Part shown: one piece after another, positions 14,267 through 22,058 of the stretch
How the letters are laid out: each line of letters begins with the position of its first letter
Position numbering within the stretch: the stretch's first letter is position 1
Origin: an uncultured Eubacteriales bacterium
Lineage (GTDB): Bacteria; Bacillota; Clostridia; Oscillospirales; Oscillospiraceae
Assembly: GCA_900545405.1 (NCBI GenBank)
Contig: UQYT01000028.1
Span: 1-32,886, forward strand
DNA length: 32,886 nucleotides
Direction: 5' to 3'
Notes under the pieces: generated by a model
What the model was told of the DNA's origin: nothing
What the model saw: only the letters and a program-made list of their open reading frames with translations
Database searches by the model: none
Position numbers and translations under genes: made by a program

Positions 14267-15613
14267 TCAGCCGGTCACGGAGGTGTCCGTCGTGCCGGTG
14301 CCGGGGTCGGTGCCGGTCGCGCCGGGGGACGTTGTGCCCGAGGCGTCGGTCCCGGTAGAGCCGGTGTCCGTTGTTCCGGAGCCCGTGCCCGCGGCGCCGG
14401 AGGCGTCGGTGCCGGTCGAGCCGCTGTCGGTGGAACCGGTGCTTGTGCTCGTGCTGGTGCTCGTCTTCGGGGTGTTGTCGTAGAAGGAGTCTGCCCCGCC
14501 GGCGATATAGCCGGTGGTGGAGTAGAAGCCCGAGGTGTAGGAGTGGACGAGGATGTTCACGTTCGCCTCGGTGACGTCCTTGTCGTAGGGGTTGAGATAG
14601 TCGTTGACCATCTGCAGCCACTCTTGGATGTTGATGGAGACGTAGGAGAGGCCCTTCACGCTGTCGCCGTAGTTGCCGGGCAGGGTGTAGAAGTGGATGT
14701 CCTCGCTCTTGCACTGCAGGAACTGCCGCGCGAAGAAGGCGATGTTCTCGGCGGAGAGGTTGGTGTCCACGTTGTTGACGAAGATGTCTATGAAGGTGGG
14801 CAGGTTCGGGATGTTGCCGAGGGTGAGCATCTGGCTGGCGACGGACTTGAGGAAGTCCTGCTGCGTGCCTATGCGGCCGATGTCGGCGGTGGCATAGCCG
14901 GAGCGGAAGCGCACGACCTTGAGCGCCTCCTCGCCGTCAAGGTGCTGCTCACCGGCGGGGATGCTTATATAGAGGTCCTGAGACGGGTCGTAGTAGTTCA
15001 TGTCCACGGGCACGTTATAGTCCACGCCGCCGATGGCGTCCACGAGCTGGACAAAGGCGTTGAGGTCCACGACCGCGTAGCAGTCGATCTGGAAGCCGAG
15101 GATGTCCTTGAGGCCGTCCATGAGCCGGTCGATGCCGTTGCCGCCGCTGTTGATGCCCGCGGCGTAGAGCGTGTTGACCTTCTTGACCGACCAGGAGACG
15201 TTGACCATCGTGTCGCGGGGGATGCTGACGACGTTGATCTCGTGCGTCTTGGTGTCCATGCGGCCGATCATCATGGTGTCCGTGTTGTAGCCGACCTTGT
15301 CGAGACCGACGACGAGGAAGGTGTACATGTTCTCATTGAGCGAGGCGGGCGCGCCGGCGTCGGGGTCCTCGGTGGGCTGAGCGCTGGGCGAGGCGCTGAC
15401 GTCGCCGTCGGGGGAGACGCTGGGCGCCGTCGGGTCCACCAGGCCGCCGCCCGGCCTCTCGGGGGGCTTCTCCCATATCATATACGCCGCCACGGCGCCG
15501 AAGACCAGCACCAGAATGACGCAAATCACTATCGCAGCCTTGGAGCCCCGCCTGGCTGCCCGGCGTCCCTTTTCCCCGGCGGCCTCCCGGCTGCGGTCTT
15601 TCTCTCTGTTCAC
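14267..15613 (-). CDS. LytR-CpsA-Psr (LCP) family wall-polymer ligase
   Basis: 448 aa from GTG 15613 (AAGGGG site about ten bases upstream). Positively charged cytoplasmic head, one membrane helix (about 22-44), a Pro-rich linker, then the LCP domain: VVGLDKVGYNTDTMMIGRMD, SIPRDTMVNV, VVDLNAFVQLVDAIGGVDYNVP and ALKVVRFRSG...DIGRIGTQQDF, which hold the Arg and Asp residues that bind the pyrophosphate lipid. LCP enzymes attach teichoic acids or polysaccharides to peptidoglycan. The last roughly 60 residues are a low-complexity Thr/Ser/Gly tail with repeats of the type GSTGTDASG, probably disordered and wall-facing. It may act on the polymer that the dlt genes modify. Confidence 0.9.
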   Translation of the reverse strand: MNREKDRSREAAGEKGRRAARRGSKAAIVICVILVLVFGAVAAYMIWEKPPERPGGGLVDPTAPSVSPDGDVSASPSAQPTEDPDAGAPASLNENMYTFLVVGLDKVGYNTDTMMIGRMDTKTHEINVVSIPRDTMVNVSWSVKKVNTLYAAGINSGGNGIDRLMDGLKDILGFQIDCYAVVDLNAFVQLVDAIGGVDYNVPVDMNYYDPSQDLYISIPAGEQHLDGEEALKVVRFRSGYATADIGRIGTQQDFLKSVASQMLTLGNIPNLPTFIDIFVNNVDTNLSAENIAFFARQFLQCKSEDIHFYTLPGNYGDSVKGLSYVSINIQEWLQMVNDYLNPYDKDVTEANVNILVHSYTSGFYSTTGYIAGGADSFYDNTPKTSTSTSTSTGSTDSGSTGTDASGAAGTGSGTTDTGSTGTDASGTTSPGATGTDPGTGTTDTSVTG

Positions 15614-15685
15614 TATATAAGCACCCCTTTTGTTTTCTTCAGGTGTATTGACTGGAGTCGGACATATTTTGTTCCGGCAGAGCGC

Positions 15686-15714
15686 ATGATAACACAAAAA
15701 ATTCACACAGTCCA
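15686..15714 (-). promoter_or_regulatory. promoter of the LCP gene
   Basis: On the minus strand TGGACT (15714-15709), 17-bp spacer, TATCAT (15691-15686; five of six). The leader would be about 65 nt. Confidence 0.55.
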
Positions 15715-15745
15715 GCGGTACTTTGTGAACATTTGGCCGCGCGCC

Positions 15746-15774
15746 TTGACAGCGTGGCCGCACAGTGCTTTAAT
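15746..15774 (+). promoter_or_regulatory. promoter of the XRE gene at 15820
   Basis: Consensus TTGACA (15746-15751), 17-bp spacer, TTTAAT (15769-15774). The start would be near 15781. The leader contains the loose inverted repeat GTAAC...GTTAC (about 15775-15799). Confidence 0.7.
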
Positions 15775-15819
15775 GTAACCATTCTGAAACTAAAGTTACT
15801 ATTACTGGGAGACGAGAAC

Positions 15820-16416
15820 ATGAGCGAGGAAAACAAGGCCCCGGTCAAAGAAAAAAGCGCAAGGCAGCCGAAGGCCAAGCCCATAAAGACCAAGGAGGCC
15901 GCGCCGCGCCGCCGCGAGCGGCCCATAGACGCGAAGGACGTGTTCGCGCCCGGCGCCGAGAGCGGCGAGGCCGGGATGAACGACATCTTCCGCATGCGCC
16001 TCGCATACCTCATGAACGGCAACAACGCCCAGGGCAAGGCCGTAAACATACAGGAGCTGGCCGACGCCGTCGGCGTCTCGCGGCCGGCGATACGCAAGTA
16101 CCTCAAGCCCAAGGGAGGTGCCGCCACCACGCCCTCGGCCGCGACTGTCTGCGCCATAGCGCGCTACTTCGGCACGACGCCGGACTTCCTGCTCGGCTTC
16201 GACACGCCGGACACGGAGGCGGGCCGCCGAGCGCTGGAAAGCGACTACTACAACGCCCTCGGCCTCAACCAGCGGACGATAGACCGCCTGCGCAGCCTGA
16301 GGGAAAAGCGCGCGGACGAGCGCTTGAGCGAGCGCGCCGCGGCGCTGATGGCCATGCTGGACCGCCTGATCTGCGACTTTGCCGAGGACGCCGAGGAGCT
16401 GCTCAAGACAAAATAA
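15820..16416 (+). CDS. XRE-type HTH regulator with basic N-terminal extension
   Basis: 198 aa from ATG 15820 (GGGAGA eight bases upstream). Residues 1-45 are Lys/Arg/Pro-rich and probably disordered. An XRE helix-turn-helix follows at about 50-125 (VNIQELADAVGVSRPAIRKYL and TVCAIARYFGTTPDFLLGF). The C-terminus (about 130-198) is a charged helical segment. It is divergent from the LCP gene and convergent with the 128-aa gene. It may regulate the LCP gene, but no paired operator is obvious. The family assignment is firm; the target is not known. Confidence 0.88.
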   Translation: MSEENKAPVKEKSARQPKAKPIKTKEAAPRRRERPIDAKDVFAPGAESGEAGMNDIFRMRLAYLMNGNNAQGKAVNIQELADAVGVSRPAIRKYLKPKGGAATTPSAATVCAIARYFGTTPDFLLGFDTPDTEAGRRALESDYYNALGLNQRTIDRLRSLREKRADERLSERAAALMAMLDRLICDFAEDAEELLKTK

Positions 16417-16420
16417 AAAA

Positions 16421-16459
16421 ACGCCCCCGCCGCGGAACCTTTCCGGGCGGGGGCCGTCT
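16421..16459. terminator. terminator between convergent XRE and 128-aa genes
   Basis: GCCCCCGCC pairs with GGCGGGGGC across an inner CGGAA/TTCCG stem. On the minus strand it is followed by seven T residues, so it mainly serves the 128-aa gene. Confidence 0.75.
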
Positions 16460-16461
16460 TG

Positions 16462-16848
16462 TCATTGTGCCGGGGGAGTGTAGCCGAGCTTCAGGCCGGG
16501 GATGCGGGCCTTGAGCAGGGCCTGGGCATGGTCCACGTAGCTCTCGATCTCGGTGTACACCGCGGCGAGCTCCTTCCCCTCGTGGCAGACAACGAGACGG
16601 AAAGTGTTCAGATCCATCTTGCCGCAGCATACATGCGTCGCACAGGCCACGACCCTGGTGAAGGCGTGGTCTATCTGGTCAAGGGGGATGCAGTAGCGCC
16701 TAAGACCGCCGTCGCGGTAATAGAGCGCCTTTTGCCCGACTCTGAAGGGGCCGGTCCTGTCGGCCGTGAGATAGTCAGCCGCCAGCTCCGGATCGCTTAT
16801 CCGCTCGCCCCCCGGGGTGTAGAGCCTGATGTTCTTAGCTTCCGCCAT
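16462..16848 (-). CDS. conserved-looking hypothetical protein (128 aa)
   Basis: The start at 16848 has AGGAGG with good spacing, and a promoter is visible upstream, so expression is likely. The product is soluble, with no signal peptide. It has a beta-rich core (GPFRVGQKALYYRDGGLRR; TFRLVVCHEGKELAAVY) and an amphipathic C-terminal helix, and four cysteines, two of them adjacent (CATHVCCGK). A PH-like fold is possible. I do not recognise a family and assign no function. Confidence 0.75.
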   Translation of the reverse strand: MAEAKNIRLYTPGGERISDPELAADYLTADRTGPFRVGQKALYYRDGGLRRYCIPLDQIDHAFTRVVACATHVCCGKMDLNTFRLVVCHEGKELAAVYTEIESYVDHAQALLKARIPGLKLGYTPPAQ

Positions 16849-16890
16849 GTCGCTTCCTCCTAAACAATAATGATTACTATTACTGATTTG

Positions 16891-16919
16891 ACTATAACAC
16901 AGCTTTTGGGAGTTTGCAA
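16891..16919 (-). promoter_or_regulatory. promoter of the 128-aa gene
   Basis: On the minus strand TTGCAA (16919-16914), 17-bp spacer, TATAGT (16896-16891). Confidence 0.6.
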
Positions 16920-16927
16920 GAGGGAAG

Positions 16928-16955
16928 TTGTATTTTCTTTAAAAAGTGTTATACT
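16928..16955 (+). promoter_or_regulatory. promoter of gtrA
   Basis: TTGTAT (16928-16933), 16-bp spacer, TATACT (16950-16955). A small hairpin (CCGGAG 16964-16969 with CTCCGG 16975-16980) follows in the leader, before GGAGGT. Confidence 0.6.
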
Positions 16956-17003
16956 GGCGAAGTCCGGAGGCTCGCTCCGGCGGTCTTTTGGAGGTAACAG
17001 GTC

Positions 17004-17465
17004 TTGAAGAAGCTCATCTCGGCGTTTTTTGACAAGAGGTTTTTGAAGTTCTGCCTGGTCGGCGCGGCGAACACGCTGGTCGGCGCGGGAGTCATGTTTT
17101 TGCTGTACAATGTCGCGTACTGCTCATATACGTTCTCGTCCGCGATGAACTACGTCGTGGGCAGCGTGCTGAGCTATTTTCTCAACAAGCACTTCACCTT
17201 TGAGGTGAGGGAGTACAGCGCCAGCCAGGTGCTGCGCTTTATCGTGAACATCGCGGTGTGCTACGCCGTGGCCTACGGGCTGGCCAAGCCATTTGCGGTC
17301 TGGCTGCTCTCGGACGCCTCGGTGAAGGTGCAGGACAACGTGGCGATGCTGGTGGGCATGGTGGTGTTCACGGGATTGAACTACATCGGCCAGCGCTTCT
17401 TCGCCTTTGCGAAAAAAAGCCCGGAAAATGGGGACAAGCCCCTTGACAAAACTGACAAAAGCTGA
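17004..17465 (+). CDS. GtrA-family membrane protein
   Basis: 153 aa from TTG 17004, set by GGAGGT at 16990-16995. Four membrane helices and the GtrA pattern (FLKFCLVGAANTLVGAGVMF; SYFLNKHFTF; GLNYIGQRFFAF). GtrA-like proteins are thought to help move polyprenyl-linked sugars across the membrane in cell-surface polysaccharide synthesis. No glycosyltransferase is adjacent. The 3' end contains the -35 element of the rplJL promoter. Confidence 0.88.
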   Translation: MKKLISAFFDKRFLKFCLVGAANTLVGAGVMFLLYNVAYCSYTFSSAMNYVVGSVLSYFLNKHFTFEVREYSASQVLRFIVNIAVCYAVAYGLAKPFAVWLLSDASVKVQDNVAMLVGMVVFTGLNYIGQRFFAFAKKSPENGDKPLDKTDKS

Positions 17466-17471
17466 TAAATT
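17443..17471 (+). promoter_or_regulatory. rplJL promoter, mostly inside the end of gtrA
   Basis: Consensus TTGACA (17443-17448), 17-bp spacer, TAAATT (17466-17471). The -35 lies in the gtrA coding sequence and the -10 begins right after its stop codon. Confidence 0.6.
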
Positions 17472-17477
17472 ACTATG

Positions 17478-17606
17478 GCGCTCCAAAGACAGCAGGCTGC
17501 GATGAGCGGAAGACCTGCCGAGGACGGCCATCAGCTTTATCATGCGTGATAGCTTTCTGCCTCCGTGTTCTTTGACGCGGGGGTTTTATTTTTGGGCGCG
17601 ACGATA
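17478..17606 (+). ncRNA. ribosomal protein L10 leader
   Basis: The leader has the conserved core of the Firmicutes L10 leader: CCAAAGACAGCAGG, a stem closed by CAGG/CCTG, and CCTGCCGAGGACGG (about 17482-17535). It ends in a terminator-like hairpin. L10 (with L12) binds such leaders and represses its own operon. Boundaries are approximate. Confidence 0.8.
17560..17593 (+). terminator. attenuator hairpin of the L10 leader
   Basis: CCTCCGTG (17560-17567) pairs with CGCGGGGG (17576-17583), allowing G-U pairs, and is followed by TTTTATTTTT. It is the likely switch through which L10 binding stops transcription. Confidence 0.65.
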
Positions 17607-17629
17607 CTTCCGGAGGTGAAGAAGGAAAA

Positions 17630-18178
17630 ATGCCGAATGCAAGAGTTCTCAGCGAGAAGCAGGCGATAGTCGAGGAACTGACCCGCCGTCTCAGCTCCGC
17701 GAGCGCGGGTGTGTTCGTGGACTACAGGGGCATCACGGTCGCCGAGGATACGCAGCTTCGCCGTGAGCTGGCGCAGAACGCCGTGCAGTACAGCGTCGTG
17801 AAGAACACCCTGACGAAGTTTGCCATCGACAAGGTCGGTCTGGAGGGGATAGATCCCGTCCTGAACGGCACCACGTCCATGGCCACCAGCGAGGGCGATC
17901 CGATCGCGCCCATCCGCATCATCAGCGAGTACTCCAAGAAGATGGGCGACAGGTTCAACATCAAGGCCGCATTCATGGACGGCAAGGTGCTTGACGCGCA
18001 GGAGATCGAGGAGATCGCCGCGCTGCCTTCCAAGGACGCGCTGTATGCCAAGGTGCTCGGCACCATGCTCGCACCCATCACCAGCCTGGCCGTTGTTCTG
18101 GGCCAGATAGTCGAGAAGTCCGGCGGCTCCGTCGAGAGCGCGGACACCGCGGAGGCCGAGGCCCCCGCCGCCGAGTGA
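17630..18178 (+). CDS. rplJ: 50S ribosomal protein L10
   Basis: 182 aa, typical L10: N-terminal rRNA-binding domain (KQAIVEELTRRLSSASAGVFVDYRGITVAE; VVKNTLTKFAID) and a C-terminal helix region that holds the L12 dimers. It forms the base of the ribosomal stalk that recruits translation GTPases. It is preceded by its L10 leader and followed 40 bases later by rplL. The usual upstream rplK-rplA and downstream rpoB are absent here. The C-terminus is acidic and Ala-rich (ADTAEAEAPAAE). Confidence 0.97.
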   Translation: MPNARVLSEKQAIVEELTRRLSSASAGVFVDYRGITVAEDTQLRRELAQNAVQYSVVKNTLTKFAIDKVGLEGIDPVLNGTTSMATSEGDPIAPIRIISEYSKKMGDRFNIKAAFMDGKVLDAQEIEEIAALPSKDALYAKVLGTMLAPITSLAVVLGQIVEKSGGSVESADTAEAEAPAAE

Positions 18179-18218
18179 TCTCGGTACATTCAATTCTGAT
18201 ATTCAGGAGGAAATAACA

Positions 18219-18596
18219 ATGGCCAGCGAAAAAGTCACCGCCATGATCGAGGAGATCAAGGCCCTTTCCGTTCTCGAGCTCGCGGAGCTCGTCCATGAGC
18301 TTGAGGATACCTTCGGCGTCTCTGCCGCCGCTGTCGCGGCTCCTGCCGCCGGCGCCGCCGCCGCTGCCCCGGCCGCCGAGGAGAAGACCGAGTTCGACGT
18401 CATCATGAAGAGCTTCGGCTCCGAGAAGATCAAGGTCATCAAGGAAGTCCGCGCCATCACCGGCCTGGGCCTCGCCGAGGCGAAGGCTCTTGTCGAGGGC
18501 GTGCCCGCCAAGATCAAGGAGCAGGTCTCCAAGGACGACGCCGAGGCTCTCAAGAAGCAGCTCGAGGCTGTCGGCGCCGAGGTCGAGCTTGCCTGA
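18219..18596 (+). CDS. rplL: 50S ribosomal protein L7/L12
   Basis: 125 aa with the N-terminal dimerisation helices (MIEEIKALSVLELAELVHEL), an Ala-rich hinge (about 34-54) and the conserved C-terminal domain (EKIKVIKEVRAITGLGLAEAKALVE). It forms the flexible stalk that contacts EF-Tu and EF-G. GGAGGA precedes ATG 18219. It is cotranscribed with rplJ; a strong terminator follows at 18628, so rpoB is not part of this unit. Confidence 0.98.
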   Translation: MASEKVTAMIEEIKALSVLELAELVHELEDTFGVSAAAVAAPAAGAAAAAPAAEEKTEFDVIMKSFGSEKIKVIKEVRAITGLGLAEAKALVEGVPAKIKEQVSKDDAEALKKQLEAVGAEVELA

Positions 18597-18627
18597 GAAA
18601 ACCCCAGTTAAATAGGCAAAATCTCAA

Positions 18628-18656
18628 ACGCCGCGGGCATTTGCCCGCGGCGTTTT
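18628..18656 (+). terminator. terminator of rplJL
   Basis: ACGCCGCGGGC pairs with GCCCGCGGCGT around the loop ATTT, followed by TTTTCGT. Confidence 0.85.
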
Positions 18657-18745
18657 CGTCATTTTCACCAAAAACGCAGGCATTAAAAACGCATCAAGGA
18701 TGCATGCAGGGGCATAAAGATAGCGATAAGATATGGCCATCTCGA

Positions 18746-18774
18746 TTGAAAGAGCGAATTTCCTCCTTTATAAT
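18746..18774 (+). promoter_or_regulatory. promoter of the NSS transporter gene
   Basis: TTGAAA (18746-18751), 17-bp spacer, TATAAT (18769-18774). The transcript would start near 18781, where a small hairpin begins (ACCGGG with CCCGGT, 18781-18801). Confidence 0.8.
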
Positions 18775-18829
18775 CGCTTTACCGGGCGTGGAAAACCCGG
18801 TTGGGAGTGACTTAAAAGGAGGAAAAAAC

Positions 18830-20224
18830 ATGGAACACAAACGCGGAAACTGGGGGAGCAATTTCGGCTTCCTCATGGCCGCGGTCGGCTCTGCGGTCGG
18901 CCTCGGCAACCTGTGGGGCTTCCCGTACAAGATGGGCGCCAACGGCGGCTTTGCATTTCTGATAGTGTATCTGCTGCTGGTGCTGTTCGTCGGCTTCGTC
19001 GTCATGGTGGGCGAGCTGGCGCTGGGACGCAAGTCCGGCCTCGGCGTCGTCGGCACCTACAAAAAGCTCTCCAAGGAAGTGCGCTGGCTCGGCTGGCTGG
19101 GCATAGCCTCCGCCTTCCTCATCATGAGCTTCTACACCGTCCTCGGCGGCTACGTCACTAAGTACATAGTCGTCAACCTCGGCGACATCTTCGGCGCATC
19201 CTGGGGCAGCAGCGGCCTCGCCGCGGGCGACCTCTTCAACGGCCTGCTCACGAACCAGGCGGAGTCCATCATCTACAGCGTCATCTTCCTCGCGCTGACC
19301 TGCCTCATCGTCATGGGCGGCATCTCCGGCGGCATCGAGAAGTTCACAAAGTACGCCATGCCCGCGCTCTTCGTCATGCTGCTCGTCGTCATCATCCGCT
19401 CTGTGACCCTGCCCGGCGCCGGCGAGGGCCTGCGCTTCATGCTCTACCCGAACCTCGAGCCGCTCAAGGAGGACTTCATGGCCGTCATCTCCTCGGCCGG
19501 CGGGCAGATGTTCTTCTCGCTCTCCCTCGGCATGGGCGCCATGATAACCTACGGCTCCTATCTGCAAAAGAAGGAGAACCTTGAGAAAAACGCCCTCATC
19601 GTCGTCTGCTCCGACACGCTGGTCGCCGTCATGGCCGCCTTCGCAATCCTGCCCGCCGCCATCGCGCTCGGCGGTGAGGACGCCGCCATGTCCGGACCGA
19701 GCCTGCTGTTCGTGACGCTGCAGGACGTGTTCGCCGCCATGGGCAGCTTCGGCCCCGTGTTCGGCCTCATCTTCTACATACTCGTCTTCATCGCGGCCAT
19801 CACCTCCGCCATCTCCCTGGTCGAGGTCGTGACCACCTTCTACATGGATAAGGCCCACGCCAAGGGCCAGCCCGGCAACCGCAAGAAGTACACCATCCTC
19901 ACCTGCCTCGCCATCCTCGTGCTCGCCGTCATCGTCGCGGCCGACGGCCTCGGCTCCAACGGCCTGTGGCAGCCCCTCGGCTACTGCTGGCTCGACTTCA
20001 TGGACCTCTGGTCCGAGGGCATCATGATGCCGCTCGGTGCGCTGTTCATGTGCATCTTCATCGGCTACGAGTACAAGGTCGACAATATCGCCGAGGAGAT
20101 AGAGCAGGGCGGCAACGTCTTCCGCACAAAGAAGGTCTACGCCGTCTGCTGCAAGATCGTCGTGCCCCTGGCCATGTTCCTCGTGCTCTTCGGCCAGCTG
20201 CAGAGCTTCGGCATCATCAAGTAA
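18830..20224 (+). CDS. sodium-dependent transporter, NSS (SNF) family
   Basis: 464 aa from ATG 18830, placed by AGGAGG; the frame is open 63 codons further upstream, but that lies over the promoter and is rejected. About twelve membrane helices. The first holds the sodium/substrate motif GSAVGLGNLWGFPYKMGANGG. NSS proteins import amino acids or related amines with sodium; bacterial members of this length (MhsT/TnaT-like) usually carry amino acids. The substrate cannot be read from the sequence. It is a single-gene unit between two terminators or hairpins. Confidence 0.93.
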   Translation: MEHKRGNWGSNFGFLMAAVGSAVGLGNLWGFPYKMGANGGFAFLIVYLLLVLFVGFVVMVGELALGRKSGLGVVGTYKKLSKEVRWLGWLGIASAFLIMSFYTVLGGYVTKYIVVNLGDIFGASWGSSGLAAGDLFNGLLTNQAESIIYSVIFLALTCLIVMGGISGGIEKFTKYAMPALFVMLLVVIIRSVTLPGAGEGLRFMLYPNLEPLKEDFMAVISSAGGQMFFSLSLGMGAMITYGSYLQKKENLEKNALIVVCSDTLVAVMAAFAILPAAIALGGEDAAMSGPSLLFVTLQDVFAAMGSFGPVFGLIFYILVFIAAITSAISLVEVVTTFYMDKAHAKGQPGNRKKYTILTCLAILVLAVIVAADGLGSNGLWQPLGYCWLDFMDLWSEGIMMPLGALFMCIFIGYEYKVDNIAEEIEQGGNVFRTKKVYAVCCKIVVPLAMFLVLFGQLQSFGIIK

Positions 20225-20249
20225 ACGTTCCTCTCCCACCATATTTCCA

Positions 20250-20276
20250 GGCGGCCGTCTCTCCCGGACGGCCGCC
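20250..20276 (+). terminator. hairpin after the NSS gene
   Basis: GGCGGCCGTC (20250-20259) pairs perfectly with GACGGCCGCC (20267-20276). No run of T follows, so termination may be weak. Confidence 0.5.
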
Positions 20277-20295
20277 GTCGCTTTGCCCTTTGTGG

Positions 20296-20324
20296 TTGAC
20301 TTGAAACTTTGGCTGTGATATCCT
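20296..20324 (+). promoter_or_regulatory. promoter of the pseudokinase-lectin gene
   Basis: TTGACT (20296-20301), 17-bp spacer, TATCCT (20319-20324) with TGA just upstream (extended -10). Confidence 0.5.
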
Positions 20325-20360
20325 GTTGACATAATATCGAGCAGGAATGGAGAAGCCGAT

Positions 20361-21887
20361 ATGTCAAAAGAACGCAAATTTTCCGCCGGGCAGCTGCTCG
20401 GCGAGGGCATACGCAGGCTCGGGCGCGAGGAGCTCATCGCACTGGCGCTGGAGATCTGTGCGGACGCCGCGGACTGCGGCGCGGAGTTTCACGGGAACAT
20501 ACACCCGGGCAACATCAGCCGGGGCGAGGGCGGCGCGGCCCTGGGCCCGAGGGCGGACCATGAGCCGGGAGACTGGTCGACGGACGAGCTGGAGTACATG
20601 GCTCCGGAGCTCTTCTGGAACGGCACGGCGACGGCGGCGGCGGACGTGTATTCGATCGGCCTGCTGCTGTTCGCGGGCGTGACGGGGGGACTGCTGCCCT
20701 TCTTCAAGCGCGCACCGGAGAACATGACGAACGAGATGCGCGCCTCGGCGCTCAGGCGCAGGATGAACGGGGACGAGATAAATATACCCGCCGCGGCGGG
20801 GGAGAAGCTCGGACCGGTCATGGCGAAGTGCCTGCGGTTCGAGGCGACGGAGCGCTATGCGGACACGAAGGAGCTGGCGGAGGCGCTGCGCCCCTGCGTG
20901 GGCGAGGGCGACGCGAAGGCCATGGAGATGTTCGGCAAGCCGGAGCGGGAGCTGAGCGAAGTTGAGCGGATGATGGCGGGCATACTCGCGCGCCTGGAGC
21001 CGGGCGAGGAGCCGCCGGAGGAGCCCGAGACCCCGGCGTCAGCCGAGCCTCCGGTACCGCCCGAGCCGCCGGAGCCGCCCGCGGCGCCGGAACCGCCTGC
21101 GGAGGAGCCCAAGCGCCGCCGCCCGAAGGTGGAGCTGCCGCCGGTGCAGCCGGTGGAGCCGCCGAAGCCGGCGGGCCCGCGGCCGGAATACAAGGTCGAC
21201 CGCGACTTTGAGGAGCGCGCGATACAAGAGCGCGAGTCGAAGCCGAAGAAGAGCCGCAAGCCGGTGCTTATAGTGCTGGCCATCTGCGCAGTTATCGTGA
21301 TAGCGGCGCTGGCGGTGAGCTTTTTCCTGCCCGGCGACGGCTCGGAGCAGGAGAGCACGCCTCCCGAGAGCGGCGCGCCTGTGACGGACAATGTTGTCGT
21401 ACCGCCGGCCTCGGCGTCCGCGGAGCCCGAGACGACGCCGACTCCCACGCCTACGCCCACCCCGACCCCGAGCCCCACGCCGACGCCGGAGTCTACATAT
21501 GAGGTGACGCTGTCGAACGTGAGCTGGGAGCAGGCCGAGGCGCTGTGCGAGAGCAAGGGCGGCCACCTGGCCGTGATCTCGGATGCGGACGAGCTGGCGA
21601 AGGTGACCAAGCTGGCGGAGGACGCGGGCGCGACGTTCGTGTGGATAGGCCTGCGCCGGGTGAACGGCGAGCTGAGCTGGGTGACGGGCGAGAGCGTGGA
21701 CTACTACGCCTGGGGCCCGGGCGAGCCCTCGGTCAAGGACACGGACGGCACGGCGGAGGACTATGTGCTGCTGTGGCATACGAGCACGGGCTGGATCTAT
21801 AACGACTGCCGCAACGACCCCGCCTCGGCATATCCCTCCGCATACAGCGGCAAGATCGCCTACGCCTGCGAAATCGACCCCGAATAA
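20361..21887 (+). CDS. C-lobe-only pseudokinase with membrane helix and C-type lectin domain
   Basis: 508 aa. Residues about 15-185 match the C-lobe of Hanks-type kinases: HGNIHPGNIS (44-53) where HRDLKPxN belongs, YMAPELFWNG (APE motif), and ADVYSIGLLLFAGVTG. The N-lobe with its glycine loop and lysine is missing, the catalytic Asp is Asn (N46), and no DFG is seen, so kinase activity is unlikely. A Pro/Glu-rich stretch (about 215-290), a membrane helix (301-323) and a Thr-Pro linker (about 354-378) lead to an outside C-type lectin-like domain (379-508: WEQAEALCESKGGHLAVIS, WIGLRRVNGELSWVTGE, WGPGEPS, WIYNDC, YACE). It looks like a receptor-type sensor. The ligand and the inner partner are unknown. 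Confidence 0.85.
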   Translation: MSKERKFSAGQLLGEGIRRLGREELIALALEICADAADCGAEFHGNIHPGNISRGEGGAALGPRADHEPGDWSTDELEYMAPELFWNGTATAAADVYSIGLLLFAGVTGGLLPFFKRAPENMTNEMRASALRRRMNGDEINIPAAAGEKLGPVMAKCLRFEATERYADTKELAEALRPCVGEGDAKAMEMFGKPERELSEVERMMAGILARLEPGEEPPEEPETPASAEPPVPPEPPEPPAAPEPPAEEPKRRRPKVELPPVQPVEPPKPAGPRPEYKVDRDFEERAIQERESKPKKSRKPVLIVLAICAVIVIAALAVSFFLPGDGSEQESTPPESGAPVTDNVVVPPASASAEPETTPTPTPTPTPTPSPTPTPESTYEVTLSNVSWEQAEALCESKGGHLAVISDADELAKVTKLAEDAGATFVWIGLRRVNGELSWVTGESVDYYAWGPGEPSVKDTDGTAEDYVLLWHTSTGWIYNDCRNDPASAYPSAYSGKIAYACEIDPE

Positions 21888-22024
21888 TAGCACTGCGCGC
21901 TTCGCGCGTTTAAAAGTTTCGTCCACCTTTTCAAAGGTGGTGGAGTCCAGAGGCAAAGCCTCTGGCCGCCCGCCGCAGCGGGCGGAACTCTCTTGTGCTT
22001 ATTTGAGCGCAGGAGGGGGTCTAA

Positions 22025-22058
22025 GGGGGAACCCTCGCCGGGGGTTCCCCCTTATTTT
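22025..22058 (+). terminator. terminator-like hairpin H4, left arm of copy B
   Basis: GGGGGAACCC (22025-22034) pairs with GGGTTCCCCC (22042-22051), followed by TTATTTT. It can serve as terminator of the pseudokinase-lectin gene. Confidence 0.65.

Noticed and set aside
15614..15763. Longer N-terminus of the LCP protein (start at 15763)
   Set aside because: It would include the promoter and adds a Cys/His-rich stretch with no family support.
18812..20437. 541-aa minus-strand frame opposite the NSS gene
   Set aside because: It has low-complexity Glu/Asp/His-rich sequence without motifs. The plus strand is a clear transporter.
21496..21887. C-type lectin domain as a target of a diversity-generating retroelement
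   Set aside because: There is no reverse transcriptase, no template repeat and no A-rich variable segment in the window.
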